Shown: positions 9,560-19,658, counted from the first letter of the stretch. The stretch: DNA of 64,000 nt from an uncultured Roseovarius sp. (GCF_947489715.1 NZ_CANLER010000009.1:1-64000); one strand, 5' to 3'. Made by a program: numbers and translations. Notes: generated by a model not told the origin, from the letters alone.

Positions 9560-10282
9560 TCATGCACATAGTTTCTGGATATGTTCACGGGTGAGACAAG
9601 GACGAGCCAGTTGTTGCGGTGATGTTTCGGGATTGGTCGCGATTTGAGGGAATATATCCTGGATGGCAGTGTTTTGATCTTCTAATAGTGCCTCAATCGT
9701 CGGGCGTCCCAGAAAAAAGCTTTCCGACCAGAGGTTATCTGACAAAATCACCTCGTGTTGATCAAATAATACATGGATATAGGTCAAGTAATGCGGAATA
9801 ACGCACATTACCCCGGGTTGACCAACCAGCGCACTTGCTTCGACCAGCGCTTCGGCTTCCCCCATCGGCGACAAGAGTTTCTTTTCGGTCGTCAAAATCC
9901 TGTGACGAGGAGATACGATCATGTCGCGTTCGGGCGTTCCGGGGCCAAGAGCATTCGCACGGATCAGAACAGGGAGGGAATTCGGGTTGTTCGGTATAGC
10001 GTCAAAGGACAGGCGTCGCTGACCAACCCAGCGGACGGCCTGGAAACCACGATCACGCGTCAGCACACGGTCACCAACTTCCAGCGTCTCTACAGCTTTG
10101 AGGCCATTCAAGGTTGAAATGCCTGTTCGGGGTGTAAAGCAGGTAATGGCGCGAATGTCGCGATTACAAAATTGCTTGGCTTGTGACCCTTCCAAGCGGT
10201 GTTGTTTGACGGGGGCGGCATCGGCATCCAACCCAAGCTCGCAAGGCGGAGTTCCCCTGTTTTTTTCGCGCATCAACTGCAT
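9560..10282 (-). CDS. Hint-domain (Hint_2 type) protein
   Basis: A 240-residue protein with a Hedgehog/intein-type domain over residues 46-200. The putative catalytic Cys48 is in ITCFTPRTGI, followed by VGDRVLTRDRGFQAVRWVGQR, the block-B-like VSPRHRILTT and the HVLFDQHEVILSDNLWSESF segment shared with the second Hint protein at 57.3 kb. Such orphan Hint proteins are common in roseobacters; their role is unknown and self-cleavage is only inferred. There is no obvious signal peptide. The N-terminal 45 residues are unlike known domains. Confidence 0.85.
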   Translation of the reverse strand: MQLMREKNRGTPPCELGLDADAAPVKQHRLEGSQAKQFCNRDIRAITCFTPRTGISTLNGLKAVETLEVGDRVLTRDRGFQAVRWVGQRRLSFDAIPNNPNSLPVLIRANALGPGTPERDMIVSPRHRILTTEKKLLSPMGEAEALVEASALVGQPGVMCVIPHYLTYIHVLFDQHEVILSDNLWSESFFLGRPTIEALLEDQNTAIQDIFPQIATNPETSPQQLARPCLTREHIQKLCA

Positions 10283-10515
10283 GTTGTTTCCTGTTACTCG
10301 TTCAACTCAAAACACAGGCCCGTCAAACACCTCTTTCTGCACCTTCTACTGGTGCAGTTGGCGGGCTAGCGGCATTATCACTTTGATTTGTGGCCGTACT
10401 TTGCGCTTTTAGGGGTCAGGGTTTGACAATTTTAGTAAATTGCAACCTGAAGCACCCATGTCGCTGAGGGCATTCCTATTTGGGATGATCGGCACTCAAG
10501 AAAAAGGACGGCGCT

Positions 10516-11751
10516 ATGGATATGAATTTTGGAATTCGGCCTGAAATCAAGGTTTTGCTGGAGCGCGTTTCCGCGATGGTATCCAATGAAATCATGCCGT
10601 TGGAAGCAGAATATCACGCGGAAATAGCAAAGGCAGATCGCTGGCAGTTCACAGCACGGCAAACCGAAATTCTTGAAGGCTTGAAGGCGCGGGCAAAAAA
10701 AGGTGGGCTTTGGAATTTCTGGCTGACTGACAGTGCTCGAGGTCTTGGTTTGACTACCGTGGAATATACGTATTTTGCCGAAGAAATGGGCCGTACGCCG
10801 ATGGGCGCAGAGATTTTCAACTGCAACGCACCCGATACCGGTAACATGGAAGTTTTCGAGCGCTACGGTACGGATTCCATGAAAAAGAAATGGCTAGAGC
10901 CGCTTTTGGCGGGCGAAAGTCGTAGCGCCTATCTGATGACAGAGCCGGATGTCGCGAGTTCTGATGCCACCAATATTGCGATGTCTTGTATCCGTGATGG
11001 TGATGAGTACGTATTGAATGGTGAAAAATGGTGGGCGACGGGCGCCGGTGACCCGCGATGTGCTGTCTATATCGTTATGGTGCGCACCGGAGCAGATGAT
11101 CGACAGAAACATCAACGGCATTCTATGATTGTCGTGCCCGCCGATACCTTGGGCATCGAAAAATTGCGTCCGATGCAAGTTTACGGTGCGGATGATGCTC
11201 CTCACGGGCACATGCACTTTCGTTTTACCGACGTTCGCGTACCGGCGGAAAATCTTCTGCTAGGTGAGGGGCGCGGTTTTGAGATAGCTCAAGGAAGGTT
11301 GGGTCCGGGCCGCATCCACCACTGCATGCGCGCGATCGGTCAGGCAGAGACTGCGCTTGAACTGATGTGCCGCCGATCTTTGGCACGCGAGGCATTTGGC
11401 AAGAAGGTTGCCCAGCTTGGCGCAAACTTTGACATTATCGCCGAAGCGCGCATGGAAATAGAGCAGGCAAGGCTATTATGCCTTAAGGCTGCCTGGATGA
11501 TGGATCAGGGCGATGCGCGGGCGGCCGCGCCTTGGATCAGCCAGATCAAAGTTGTGGCTCCCCGTGTCGCGCTTAAGGTGATTGACGACGCCATTCAGAT
11601 GTTTGGAGCACAAGGAATAAGCCAGGATGTGCCGCTGGCGGCAATGTGGACGCATGTGCGGACGCTCAGACTTGCCGATGGACCGGACGCAGTGCACAGG
11701 CGCCAGGTCGCTCGTGCCGAATTGCGAAAGTATTCTCAGGAAAAGCTTTAA
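10516..11751 (+). CDS. Acyl-CoA dehydrogenase family protein
   Basis: A FAD flavoenzyme that should desaturate an acyl-CoA at C2-C3 and pass electrons to ETF. The 411-residue length is normal. The family landmarks are present: AYLMTEPDVASSDATNI in the middle domain, GEKWWATGAG, the LGPGRIHHCMRAIGQ helix, and the C-terminal IQMFGAQGISQDVPLAAMWTHVRTLRLADGPDAVH. The sequence resembles the ACAD10/11-like branch, so a branched, hydroxylated or otherwise unusual acyl group is possible. It stands alone between the Hint gene and clpP. Confidence 0.9.
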   Translation: MDMNFGIRPEIKVLLERVSAMVSNEIMPLEAEYHAEIAKADRWQFTARQTEILEGLKARAKKGGLWNFWLTDSARGLGLTTVEYTYFAEEMGRTPMGAEIFNCNAPDTGNMEVFERYGTDSMKKKWLEPLLAGESRSAYLMTEPDVASSDATNIAMSCIRDGDEYVLNGEKWWATGAGDPRCAVYIVMVRTGADDRQKHQRHSMIVVPADTLGIEKLRPMQVYGADDAPHGHMHFRFTDVRVPAENLLLGEGRGFEIAQGRLGPGRIHHCMRAIGQAETALELMCRRSLAREAFGKKVAQLGANFDIIAEARMEIEQARLLCLKAAWMMDQGDARAAAPWISQIKVVAPRVALKVIDDAIQMFGAQGISQDVPLAAMWTHVRTLRLADGPDAVHRRQVARAELRKYSQEKL

Positions 11752-11930
11752 GGGCCTAAGAGCCAACTAATGTCTTTTTGCGGGGTACCTATGGTTAAGG
11801 TGGAAGTGTGAACAATTAGTTGATTGAGCAAATCCGTGCGCGCCCCCTTGCAGCCATTTGGGCGCAACACTAAGACTCCTTTAGGACATGATCATTTAAG
11901 ATCGCGGCGACAAACAGCAGGCAGGCGGAT

Positions 11931-12563
11931 ATGAGAGACCCATTTGAGACTTACATGAACACCCTCGTGCCCATGGTGGTTGAGCAAACCAGCCGTGGCG
12001 AACGGGCTTATGACATCTTTTCGCGCCTTCTGAAGGAGCGGATCATTTTTCTTTCGGGCCCGGTGCATGATGGTATGTCCAGCCTGATCGTGGCGCAGCT
12101 TCTGCATCTGGAGGCTGAGAACCCGTCGAAAGAAATTTCCATGTATATCAATAGCCCGGGTGGCGTGGTCACCAGTGGTCTGTCGATCTATGACACTATG
12201 CAATACATTAAGCCTAAGGTCAGTACTTTAGTGATCGGTCAGGCAGCTAGCATGGGTTCCCTTCTGCTGACGGCCGGGGAAAAGGGTATGCGCTTTTCTT
12301 TGCCCAACAGCCGGGTAATGGTGCATCAGCCGTCAGGTGGATATCAGGGTCAGGCAACGGATATCATGATTCACGCGGAAGAAACGCTGAAACTCAAGAA
12401 ACGGCTGAATGAAATTTACGTGAAACATACCGGCCAGACACTGAAAAAAGTCGAAGAAGCGCTTGAGCGAGATAACTTCATGTCGCCTGAGGATGCTAAA
12501 TCTTGGGGTCTTATTGATGAAATTGTCGAGAATCGCGCCAAAACATCAGACGATGAAGAATAA
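11931..12563 (+). CDS. clpP: ATP-dependent Clp protease proteolytic subunit
   Basis: The serine protease that forms a two-ring chamber and degrades proteins fed by ClpX or ClpA. Length is 210 residues. The catalytic triad is visible: Ser107 (GQAASMGS), His132 ([10 protein letters not shown]) and Asp181 (ERDNF). It is followed by clpX on the same strand, with a hairpin in the 141-bp gap. Confidence 0.98.
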   Translation: MRDPFETYMNTLVPMVVEQTSRGERAYDIFSRLLKERIIFLSGPVHDGMSSLIVAQLLHLEAENPSKEISMYINSPGGVVTSGLSIYDTMQYIKPKVSTLVIGQAASMGSLLLTAGEKGMRFSLPNSRVMVHQPSGGYQGQATDIMIHAEETLKLKKRLNEIYVKHTGQTLKKVEEALERDNFMSPEDAKSWGLIDEIVENRAKTSDDEE

Positions 12564-12570
12564 ATTAACG

Positions 12571-12589
12571 GCCCGGTGTCAAACCGGGC
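12571..12589 (+). terminator. Hairpin between clpP and clpX
   Basis: GCCCGGT (12571-12577) pairs perfectly with ACCGGGC (12583-12589) around a 5-base loop, 8 bases after the clpP stop. Only CGCACATTTT follows, so it may be a weak terminator or an mRNA 3'-end stabiliser that lets some transcription into clpX. Confidence 0.6.
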
Positions 12590-12704
12590 TCGCACATTTT
12601 GAGATTGTGGACACCTAATTGCTGTCTTAAGCTGGCAAGAAATAGGTGAACGAACTGACCTGACAACAGGTCAAAACCGCGGTCTAGGCCCCGAAAGGTA
12701 AGTT

Positions 12705-13970
12705 ATGGCGAATAGTTCTGGCAGTGACAGCAAGAACACCCTCTATTGCAGCTTTTGCGGCAAAAGTCAGCACGAGGTACGCAAGCTGATTGCAGGTCCG
12801 ACGGTCTTCATCTGCGATGAATGTGTCGAGCTTTGCATGGACATCATTCGCGAGGAAACCAAGAGCGCTGGCCTGAAATCAAGCGAAGGTGTCCCGACGC
12901 CGCGAGAAATTTGTGAAGTGTTAGATGATTACGTGATCGGCCAGTCGATGGCCAAGCGCGTGTTGAGCGTGGCGGTCCATAATCACTACAAGCGCCTCAA
13001 CCATTCTGGCAAAGCCGGTGAAGTTGAACTTCAGAAATCCAATATTCTGCTTATTGGACCCACGGGCTGTGGTAAGACTCTGCTGGCCCAAACGTTGGCG
13101 CGCATCCTTGATGTGCCCTTCACTATGGCTGATGCGACTACTCTGACCGAGGCCGGCTATGTTGGGGAAGATGTTGAGAACATTATCCTCAAGCTGCTGC
13201 AATCGAGTGAATACAATGTCGAGCGGGCGCAGCGAGGGATCGTTTATATTGATGAGGTCGATAAGATCACCCGCAAGTCTGAGAACCCGTCGATTACTCG
13301 TGATGTCTCTGGCGAGGGGGTTCAGCAAGCGTTGCTGAAATTGATGGAAGGTACGGTTGCTGCTGTACCGCCGCAAGGTGGTCGCAAGCACCCCCAACAA
13401 GAATTCCTGCAAGTAGATACGACCAATATTCTGTTTATTTGTGGCGGCGCTTTTGCGGGCCTTGATAAAATTATCGCACAGCGAGGCAAAGGCAGCGCTA
13501 TGGGATTTGGTGCGGATGTCCGCGATGAAGATGATCGCGGTGTCGGTGAAATTTTCACTGATCTTGAGCCGGAAGATTTGTTGAAATTTGGCCTTATCCC
13601 CGAATTTGTCGGTCGCTTACCGGTCATCGCAACGCTTGAAGATTTGGATGAAGACGCGCTTGTTACGATTTTGACGCAGCCCAAAAATGCCCTGGTCAAA
13701 CAATATCAGCGCCTCTTTGAGTTGGAAGACGCGCAACTGAGCTTTACTGAGGATGCGCTGAGCGCCATCGCAAAACGCGCAATCAAACGCAAAACGGGCG
13801 CGCGTGGTTTACGCTCGATTTTGGAAGATATCCTCTTGGACACGATGTTCGATCTGCCAGGAATGGAAAATGTAGCCGAAGTGGTTGTGAACGAAGAGGC
13901 TGTTAGCGCAGATGCTAACCCGTTGATGATCTATTCTGATGCGAAGAAAGAAGAGGCAAGCGCGGGCTAG
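12705..13970 (+). CDS. clpX: ATP-dependent Clp protease ATP-binding subunit
   Basis: The AAA+ unfoldase that feeds substrates to ClpP. Length is 421 residues. The N-terminal zinc-binding domain has Cys15, Cys18, Cys37 and Cys40. Walker A is GPTGCGKT (118-125), the Walker B region is VYIDEVDKI, and the C-terminal sensor-2 region is [10 protein letters not shown]. The start ATG follows AGGTAAGTT. It pairs with clpP directly upstream. Confidence 0.98.
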   Translation: MANSSGSDSKNTLYCSFCGKSQHEVRKLIAGPTVFICDECVELCMDIIREETKSAGLKSSEGVPTPREICEVLDDYVIGQSMAKRVLSVAVHNHYKRLNHSGKAGEVELQKSNILLIGPTGCGKTLLAQTLARILDVPFTMADATTLTEAGYVGEDVENIILKLLQSSEYNVERAQRGIVYIDEVDKITRKSENPSITRDVSGEGVQQALLKLMEGTVAAVPPQGGRKHPQQEFLQVDTTNILFICGGAFAGLDKIIAQRGKGSAMGFGADVRDEDDRGVGEIFTDLEPEDLLKFGLIPEFVGRLPVIATLEDLDEDALVTILTQPKNALVKQYQRLFELEDAQLSFTEDALSAIAKRAIKRKTGARGLRSILEDILLDTMFDLPGMENVAEVVVNEEAVSADANPLMIYSDAKKEEASAG

Positions 13971-14272
13971 GCGGCTTTCCTTCGCTGTAAATGCTCATCA
14001 AGTTTGTTTGTCGCTCGATGAAGGTTGGGCATCTTATCCTTATAGGTTTTCTCAGTAACCTGCATTCTCGATGGATATAACCTATTGATTGCGCGGATTT
14101 TTTTGAGGTCAGTCGCGAGTTATTTTAAACTTGGTGCGCCGCATTCGACCGTTCGATTCGAGAGTACCTGACGCCAATTATGGATGGCCTGGATAAGTGC
14201 AATTTTTTCGGCACCTCTGGACCTTTACTATCAATTACGGCATATCAGGTGATAAGTTTGGCGGAGGACCCG

Positions 14273-14656
14273 ATGGGCATTCTGAATACCCTGCTACGTG
14301 CTTTCACTTGGTGGAATGGGCAAACGCTCAACACTCAACTTTACACTTGGCGCAAGGGTGTGAAAGTGGGAGAGGATGAACAGGGTAATACCTTTTACCA
14401 TACGCGTGACGACAAGCGCCGATGGGTCATTTTCAACGGGGAATGCGAGGCCACTCGCGTAAGCCCTGACTGGCATGGCTGGCTGCATCACACATTCAAA
14501 GAACCGCCGTCGGAGAAACCACTTTCGCACAAATCGTGGGAAAAAGAGCACGAAGAAAACCTAACGGGCACTGCGTTGGCCTATGCGCCAGCGGGTTCGA
14601 TACGCCGAAGCGCTCCGGCAGATCGTCGTGACTACGAGGCTTGGGACCCTGAATAG
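14273..14656 (+). CDS. NADH:ubiquinone oxidoreductase NDUFA12-type subunit
   Basis: An accessory complex I subunit of the kind shared by alphaproteobacteria and mitochondria (17.2-kDa/NDUFA12). I chose the ATG at 14273 because it follows GGCGGAGGA and gives a 127-residue protein of family length; an upstream ATG in frame adds 31 atypical residues. Key family features are [24 protein letters not shown] and [11 protein letters not shown]. mlaD follows 8 bp downstream and DUF2155 overlaps mlaD, giving a three-gene operon that I also know from other Rhodobacterales. Confidence 0.9.
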   Translation: MGILNTLLRAFTWWNGQTLNTQLYTWRKGVKVGEDEQGNTFYHTRDDKRRWVIFNGECEATRVSPDWHGWLHHTFKEPPSEKPLSHKSWEKEHEENLTGTALAYAPAGSIRRSAPADRRDYEAWDPE

Positions 14657-14664
14657 GCTGGTAA

Positions 14665-15126
14665 ATGTCTGAAAATACTACTGAAGTGATTGTTGGAGGT
14701 GCTGTTTTAGCAGTGGCCATTGGCTTTTTGGTTTATGCGAGCCAGGCAACTGGCTTTTCTGCAAGCGGATCAGAATACCAACTCACGGCAAGTTTCCGAA
14801 GTGCAGACGGTATTAATGTTGGCACCGATGTGCGCATGGCCGGCGTCAAGATAGGCCGTGTAACCAGCATCACCCTGGATCCTGCGACGTACCGCGCGTC
14901 GACGGAGTTCAGTGTTCAGCAAGGTATCGAAGTGCCCGATGACAGTGCTGTCGCGATTTCCTCAGAAGGTTTGCTTGGTGGCAATTATGTTGAACTATTG
15001 CCGGGTGGATCACCTTTCTATCTGGAACCAGGCACCGAGATTGAATTTACACAAGGGTCGGTCAGCCTCGTTTCGCTACTGATGAAATTTGTAGGGGGCG
15101 AAGGCGATGAGGAACCCGCTGAATGA
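14665..15126 (+). CDS. mlaD: Phospholipid-transport MCE protein MlaD
   Basis: A 153-residue membrane-anchored MCE-domain protein. One N-terminal helix (near residues 9-25, VGGAVLAVAIGFLVYA) is followed by the MCE fold (residues 38-115, with DGINVGTDVRMAGVKIGRV). It should form the periplasmic ring of the Mla system for retrograde phospholipid transport, working with MlaE/F encoded elsewhere. Its stop overlaps the start of the next gene by four bases. Confidence 0.9.
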   Translation: MSENTTEVIVGGAVLAVAIGFLVYASQATGFSASGSEYQLTASFRSADGINVGTDVRMAGVKIGRVTSITLDPATYRASTEFSVQQGIEVPDDSAVAISSEGLLGGNYVELLPGGSPFYLEPGTEIEFTQGSVSLVSLLMKFVGGEGDEEPAE

Positions 15127-15482
15127 GGCAATGGTTACTTGCCTTTTTGCTGAGTGTAACACAGGGGACAGTTGCGGCTCAGGAAAGTGTTTCCCAGGGA
15201 ACTGGAGTCGTCTTGCGGGGCCTCGACAAGGTTGATGGTGATATTGTGGATATGTCGCTATCGACGGACGAATCTGCAGAGATCGGCCGTTTGACCGTCA
15301 GGCTACGTGAATGCAGGTATCCTCAGGGCACCGCAACAGATGCCTACGCCTTTCTGACAATCAGTGATACGCCCGGTGATAACGTCGTTTTTGATGGGTG
15401 GATGATTGCGTCGTCTCCGGCTTTGAATGCGTTGGAACACCCGCGCTACGACGTCTGGGTACTACGTTGTAATAGTGAATGA
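15123..15482 (+). CDS. DUF2155-family periplasmic protein
   Basis: A 119-residue protein with a Sec-type signal peptide (residues 1-19, ending TVAA) and the DUF2155 features LRGLDKVDG, ECRYP and FDGWM..SSPALNALEHPRYDVWVLRC. The two Cys residues may form a disulfide in the periplasm. Function is unknown. It overlaps mlaD by ATGA and overlaps the convergent aat gene by 37 bp at the 3' end. Confidence 0.85.
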   Translation: MRQWLLAFLLSVTQGTVAAQESVSQGTGVVLRGLDKVDGDIVDMSLSTDESAEIGRLTVRLRECRYPQGTATDAYAFLTISDTPGDNVVFDGWMIASSPALNALEHPRYDVWVLRCNSE

Positions 15483-16096
15483 GGATTTTGACAAAGCGGA
15501 AGCTTGTTAAAGTTCGCCGGTTGTTTCAAGGCCTCTTCCAGCAGTAAGTGATAGGAAGTTCGGCTGATTTCCCGCGCCCCTAAAGATTGCAAATGTGTTG
15601 TTATGAATTGCGTGTCAAACAGCGTATAATCGCAACGTTTTAGGTGGTCTACCAGATGAGCCAGAGCCAGTTTTGACGCGTCTGTCTGGCGGGAAAACAT
15701 GCTTTCTCCAAAGAATGCCCCACCGATGGCGACCCCGTAAACGCCACCTGTCAGGAGCCCATCGTGGCGAATTTCAAGCGAATGGGCGTGACCGGAAGCG
15801 TGAAGCTCTGAATATAGTTCACGGATTTCGGCGTTAATCCATGTTTCCTCCCGGTCTGCGCACGCGTCAACGACCCCTTTGAAATCTGCGTTTATTTCAA
15901 CGGAGTACTCTGCTTTTCTGATGCGCTTTCGTAGCGAACGCGACAGATGGAAACAGTCAAGTGGCATGATGCCGCGTTGGCGTGGATCGACCCAGTAGAT
16001 CTCGGGGTTATCGCGATTTTCGGCCATCGGGAAGATGCCCATCGTATAGGCCCGCAGCAGGATTTCCGGTGTGAGGGAAAAATCCAGATCACTCAT
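15446..16096 (-). CDS. aat: Leucyl/phenylalanyl-tRNA--protein transferase
   Basis: Adds Leu or Phe to N-terminal Lys/Arg of proteins, creating N-degrons for ClpAP. The protein is 216 residues. It has YTMGIFPMAE, IYWVDPRQRGIMPLD, FH.SRSLRK and GLLTGGVYGVAIGGAFFGESMFSR, then SKLALAHLV and the LFDTQF..THL..LGA segment, all standard for the family. It lies downstream of accC with an 18-bp gap, so cotranscription is likely. Its 3' end overlaps DUF2155. Confidence 0.96.
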   Translation of the reverse strand: MSDLDFSLTPEILLRAYTMGIFPMAENRDNPEIYWVDPRQRGIMPLDCFHLSRSLRKRIRKAEYSVEINADFKGVVDACADREETWINAEIRELYSELHASGHAHSLEIRHDGLLTGGVYGVAIGGAFFGESMFSRQTDASKLALAHLVDHLKRCDYTLFDTQFITTHLQSLGAREISRTSYHLLLEEALKQPANFNKLPLCQNPHSLLQRSTQTS

Positions 16097-16114
16097 GGTG
16101 ATGTCAAAGCCCGG

Positions 16115-17464
16115 TCAGCCTTGTAGATTGGTTTCCAGCCATTTTTCCAACCAGTGGATGTTATATTCGCCGCTGTGGATGTCGGGCTCTTGCAGCAGTG
16201 CGTGAAACAGCGGCACTGTCGTATCGACACCATCAACGATCAACTCACCCAACGCACGGTTGAGGCGGGTCAATGCACTTTCACGATCACGGCCATGCAC
16301 GATCAACTTACCGATCAGGCTGTCGTAAAAAGGCGGGATGGTATAGCCATCATATAGTGCCGAATCCATCCTTACACCCAATCCACCGGGGGCGTGGAAA
16401 TGAGTGATTTTACCAGGGCGTGGGGCAAATTCCGGTAGTTTTTCGGCATTAATCCGGACTTCGATGGCGTGTCCGTTGATCCGAAGATCGTCCTGTGTAA
16501 ATGACATCGGTAGCCCTTCGGCAACACGGATCTGTTCACGCACAAGATCGACGCCGAAAATCGCCTCGGTCACCGGATGTTCGACCTGAAGTCGGGTATT
16601 CATCTCGATGAAATAAAACTCCCCGTTTTCGTAGAGAAATTCGATAGTGCCAGCGCCTGCATAGTTGATACGCGCCACGGCATCCGCACAGGTTTTACCG
16701 ATCCGATCGCGCTCTTCTTGCGAGATGCAGGGGCTAGGAGCTTCTTCGAAGACTTTCTGGTGGCGGCGTTGCAGCGAACAATCACGCTCTCCCAGATGAA
16801 CCGCTTTACCCTTGCCATCACCAAAGACCTGAATTTCAATGTGTCGCGGTGTGGTCAGGTATTTCTCAATATAGACTTCGTCATTGCCAAATGCTGCCTT
16901 GCCTTCCGAGCGCGCAGTCATGAAGGCATGTTCCATCTCGCCTTCGTTTTTGGCGACTTTCATCCCGCGTCCGCCGCCACCAGCGGTGGCTTTGATAATG
17001 ACGGGGTAACCCATCTCTTTGCCTAGTTTTTTGGCCTCGGCCAAAGTTGGCACGCCACCGTCTGAGCCGGGAACGCAGGGCACACCAAGATTTCGCATGG
17101 TCTCCTTTGCGGTGATCTTGTCGCCCATAATACGGATATGTTCAGCGGTCGGGCCGATGAATGTCAGGTCGTGATCTTCGACGATTTGAACAAAATTGGC
17201 ATTCTCGCTCAGAAATCCGTATCCGGGATGAATTGCCTGCGCCCCGGTTACCTCGCAAGCGGCAATGATCGACGGGATCGACAGATAGCTTTCGCTACCA
17301 GGTGGGGGTCCAATACAAACGGATTCGTCCGCCATGCGCACATGCATTGCATCGCTGTCCGCCGTGGAGTGAACCGCGACCGAGGCAATGCCCATCTCGC
17401 GCGCAGCGCGGATCACACGAAGGGCGATCTCGCCCCGGTTGGCCACTAGGATCTTGTCGAACAT
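16115..17464 (-). CDS. accC: Acetyl-CoA carboxylase, biotin carboxylase subunit
   Basis: Carboxylates the biotin on AccB with bicarbonate and ATP, the first half-reaction of fatty acid synthesis. Length is 449 residues. The N-terminal domain starts FDKILVANRGEIALRVIRA. The ATP-grasp glycine loop is GGGGRGMK, and the active-site segments IEFLYENGEFYFIEMNTRLQVEHPVTE and GHAIEVRINAE are intact. It is preceded by accB by 10 bp and followed by aat. Confidence 0.98.
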   Translation of the reverse strand: MFDKILVANRGEIALRVIRAAREMGIASVAVHSTADSDAMHVRMADESVCIGPPPGSESYLSIPSIIAACEVTGAQAIHPGYGFLSENANFVQIVEDHDLTFIGPTAEHIRIMGDKITAKETMRNLGVPCVPGSDGGVPTLAEAKKLGKEMGYPVIIKATAGGGGRGMKVAKNEGEMEHAFMTARSEGKAAFGNDEVYIEKYLTTPRHIEIQVFGDGKGKAVHLGERDCSLQRRHQKVFEEAPSPCISQEERDRIGKTCADAVARINYAGAGTIEFLYENGEFYFIEMNTRLQVEHPVTEAIFGVDLVREQIRVAEGLPMSFTQDDLRINGHAIEVRINAEKLPEFAPRPGKITHFHAPGGLGVRMDSALYDGYTIPPFYDSLIGKLIVHGRDRESALTRLNRALGELIVDGVDTTVPLFHALLQEPDIHSGEYNIHWLEKWLETNLQG

Positions 17465-17474
17465 GGATCTGCCC

Positions 17475-17969
17475 TTATTCGATGATCATAAGCGGCGATC
17501 CATATTCGACCGTCGCACCATCATCCACCAAGATGCGTTTCACCGTACCACCGCGCGGGGCTGGGATGTGGTTCATGGTTTTCATCGCTTCGATGATCAG
17601 TAATGTATCGCCTTCACTGACCTGTTGACCGGGACTGACAAATGACGATGCGCCAGGTTCAGCCTGCATGTAGACAGTGCCGACCATCGGGGACTTTACC
17701 GCGCCTGGATGATCAGCCGGATCTTCGGCAGAATCCGCTGATTTCTCTGTCGGGGCTGCGGCTGCAGGGGCCGACGCGGCGGCAACTGGGGTTGCGGCCA
17801 CCGGTGCCGGCGCTGCAATTGCTACCTTTTGGCGGCTGACCCGGACATTCAGGCAATCGGCATCGCCATATTCACGCTTGACCTGCAATTCTGTCAGATC
17901 ATTTTCGTTCAGCATCTCCGCCAGCGCTTTGATAAAGGCGACATCATCATCGTGGTTTTTTTTCGACAT
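17475..17969 (-). CDS. accB: Acetyl-CoA carboxylase biotin carboxyl carrier protein
   Basis: Carries the biotin between the two half-reactions. Length is 164 residues. A short N-terminal helix region is followed by an Ala/Pro-rich linker (about 50-85) and the C-terminal biotinyl domain. The biotinylated Lys130 is in EAMKTMN, with Thr where most homologues have Met or Leu. accC follows 10 bp downstream. Confidence 0.97.
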   Translation of the reverse strand: MSKKNHDDDVAFIKALAEMLNENDLTELQVKREYGDADCLNVRVSRQKVAIAAPAPVAATPVAAASAPAAAAPTEKSADSAEDPADHPGAVKSPMVGTVYMQAEPGASSFVSPGQQVSEGDTLLIIEAMKTMNHIPAPRGGTVKRILVDDGATVEYGSPLMIIE

Positions 17970-18140
17970 CTGGGTCCTCGGCCAGTTGCGGTGATCCTGC
18001 TATTACTTGGCGACCGCGTTGTTTTTTACCGTGTATAGGCTAAGCAGTGGCATGATAAAAGCGGGCAATTACATTGCAAAATGGGGTATCAGGACAAAAA
18101 ATGCGAGGGGTGGTGTGAAATTCTTTCCCTTGGGTCATTT

Positions 18141-18680
18141 TCAGAGTGGCATGCCGGAAAGTTTTGCGACCAACTCCGCCAGTTTCCGGGCGTTGAATTT
18201 TTCCAAAAGGCGGGCTCGGTAGACTTCGATCGTGCGATAGGAAAGACCTAATTCCAATCCGATCTCCTTTGAGGTCAGGCCGCGACAGGTCAGAATAGCC
18301 ACCTCGCGCTCGCGTTGCGTCAGCTTGACCAATGGGCGCTCGTCCGACAAGTCGGCAAATGACCAGATTCCGCGGCGAAAAGGATCATCCTGCGTAAGCG
18401 ACTGACCGCGGGCCCGACACCAGAAAAGGGTTCCATCACTCCGTTTCATCACCCGCTCGTCGCTATAGCGTCCTGTTTCGTACATCGCAGCGAGGCCACG
18501 CTCGCCGATGCGGCGATAATCTTCGATTGAAGGGTAGAAATGTGCCAAGGGGACGTTATTGAATTCCTCAGGTGTGCCACCAAAGGTATCTGCGAATTGC
18601 AGATTGCAATGTCGGATGATCCGGTTTTCCAAAACCGCCAATCCAACTGGTGCATGGTCGAAGGCAAGATCTTTCAGCAT
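18141..18680 (-). CDS. PAS-LuxR transcriptional regulator
   Basis: A 179-residue regulator. An N-terminal PAS domain (residues 4-115, ending in a PAC-like GTLFWCRARGQSL...GIWSFADLSDE) is joined to a LuxR-type helix-turn-helix (residues 118-179: LTQREREVAILTCRGLTSKEIGLELGLSYRTIEVYRARLLEKF). There is no receiver phosphoacceptor, so signal sensing would be by ligand or partner through PAS. It lies on the same strand as, and downstream of, the two permease genes, with a 63-bp gap. It may regulate them. Confidence 0.88.
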   Translation of the reverse strand: MLKDLAFDHAPVGLAVLENRIIRHCNLQFADTFGGTPEEFNNVPLAHFYPSIEDYRRIGERGLAAMYETGRYSDERVMKRSDGTLFWCRARGQSLTQDDPFRRGIWSFADLSDERPLVKLTQREREVAILTCRGLTSKEIGLELGLSYRTIEVYRARLLEKFNARKLAELVAKLSGMPL

Positions 18681-18743
18681 CGTGCAACATTATGCCTTTG
18701 ACTTTCCGGCTTTCCAAGGGACCGCCCATTTTAGCGAAACGTT

Positions 18744-19658
18744 TCAGACCAAAGTGATTGGTGGTTTCCGTCGGGCACCCATAACGGCATTGCCCGCGAT
18801 CGCGAGAAGCAAAATGGCGCCTCCGACCAAGGTGAAGAATGTGGCGGACTCCCCCAACACCAGCCACACCCATAGCGGCGCCAATACAACCTCTGCAAGC
18901 GACACGAGTGTCAATTCCGCTGCTGGTACAGTCTTGGAGCCAATCGTGTAGAGGATCAACCCGGCGCCAACCTGGAATATACCCATGCAGCCCGCAATCG
19001 TACTATCGCGTAAACTGAGGGTCAGGGGGAGATCAAGCATGATGCAGATTGCAGCCATGATGGGGATCGCGAAGAGGCCGGATAGAAACACCGAAGGCAG
19101 CATTTCGCCCGATTTTCCCCATCTGAGCGTAATGGTGAACACTGCAAACCCGAAGGCCGAACCTAGGGCGGCCAGATTGCCGACCATCGCGCCTCCGCCG
19201 GATTTATCCCAAACCATGACAGCGATCCCGAGACAGGCCAGCATTATGGCAAGCCAGGTGTGGAATTGCACAGCCTCGCGCAGGATCAGCAGGCCAAGTA
19301 TTGCTGCCATGAAGGGTGCGCTTGCGAATAGCAACATGGCGTTTGCCACTGATGTCGTCTGGATTGCATAGATGCCCCCCGCGTAGGCGGCAACCAAAGA
19401 CAGCCCGCCAACGACGCCCGGTATTCCTGTATGGTAGGCGCGCTCGAATGGGTTTTGGCCGGTGCGTACCCGGATCACGACGTAAATCAGGAGTGACAGT
19501 GCGACCGATCGATAGAGCAGGATTTGCCAGACAAGCGCGTCTTCGATTAATCGGATGCCCAGACCCACCGTTGACCACAAGATACCTGCCAGAAAAACCA
19601 AAAGCAGACCGCGTGTACCGCTTTCCGGGAGTTGTTGAACGGTCGTGGCTTGGCTCAT
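18744..19658 (-). CDS. DMT/EamA-family permease (second of a pair)
   Basis: A 304-residue membrane protein with about ten helices in two EamA repeats (for example LLVFLAGILWSTVGLGIRLIED, and PLWVWLVLGESATFFTLVGGAILLLAIAGN at the end). The start overlaps the stop of the upstream DMT permease by four bases, so the two are translationally coupled. The two differ clearly in sequence and could be separate exporters or a heteromeric pair. The substrate is unknown. Confidence 0.87.
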   Translation of the reverse strand: MSQATTVQQLPESGTRGLLLVFLAGILWSTVGLGIRLIEDALVWQILLYRSVALSLLIYVVIRVRTGQNPFERAYHTGIPGVVGGLSLVAAYAGGIYAIQTTSVANAMLLFASAPFMAAILGLLILREAVQFHTWLAIMLACLGIAVMVWDKSGGGAMVGNLAALGSAFGFAVFTITLRWGKSGEMLPSVFLSGLFAIPIMAAICIMLDLPLTLSLRDSTIAGCMGIFQVGAGLILYTIGSKTVPAAELTLVSLAEVVLAPLWVWLVLGESATFFTLVGGAILLLAIAGNAVMGARRKPPITLV

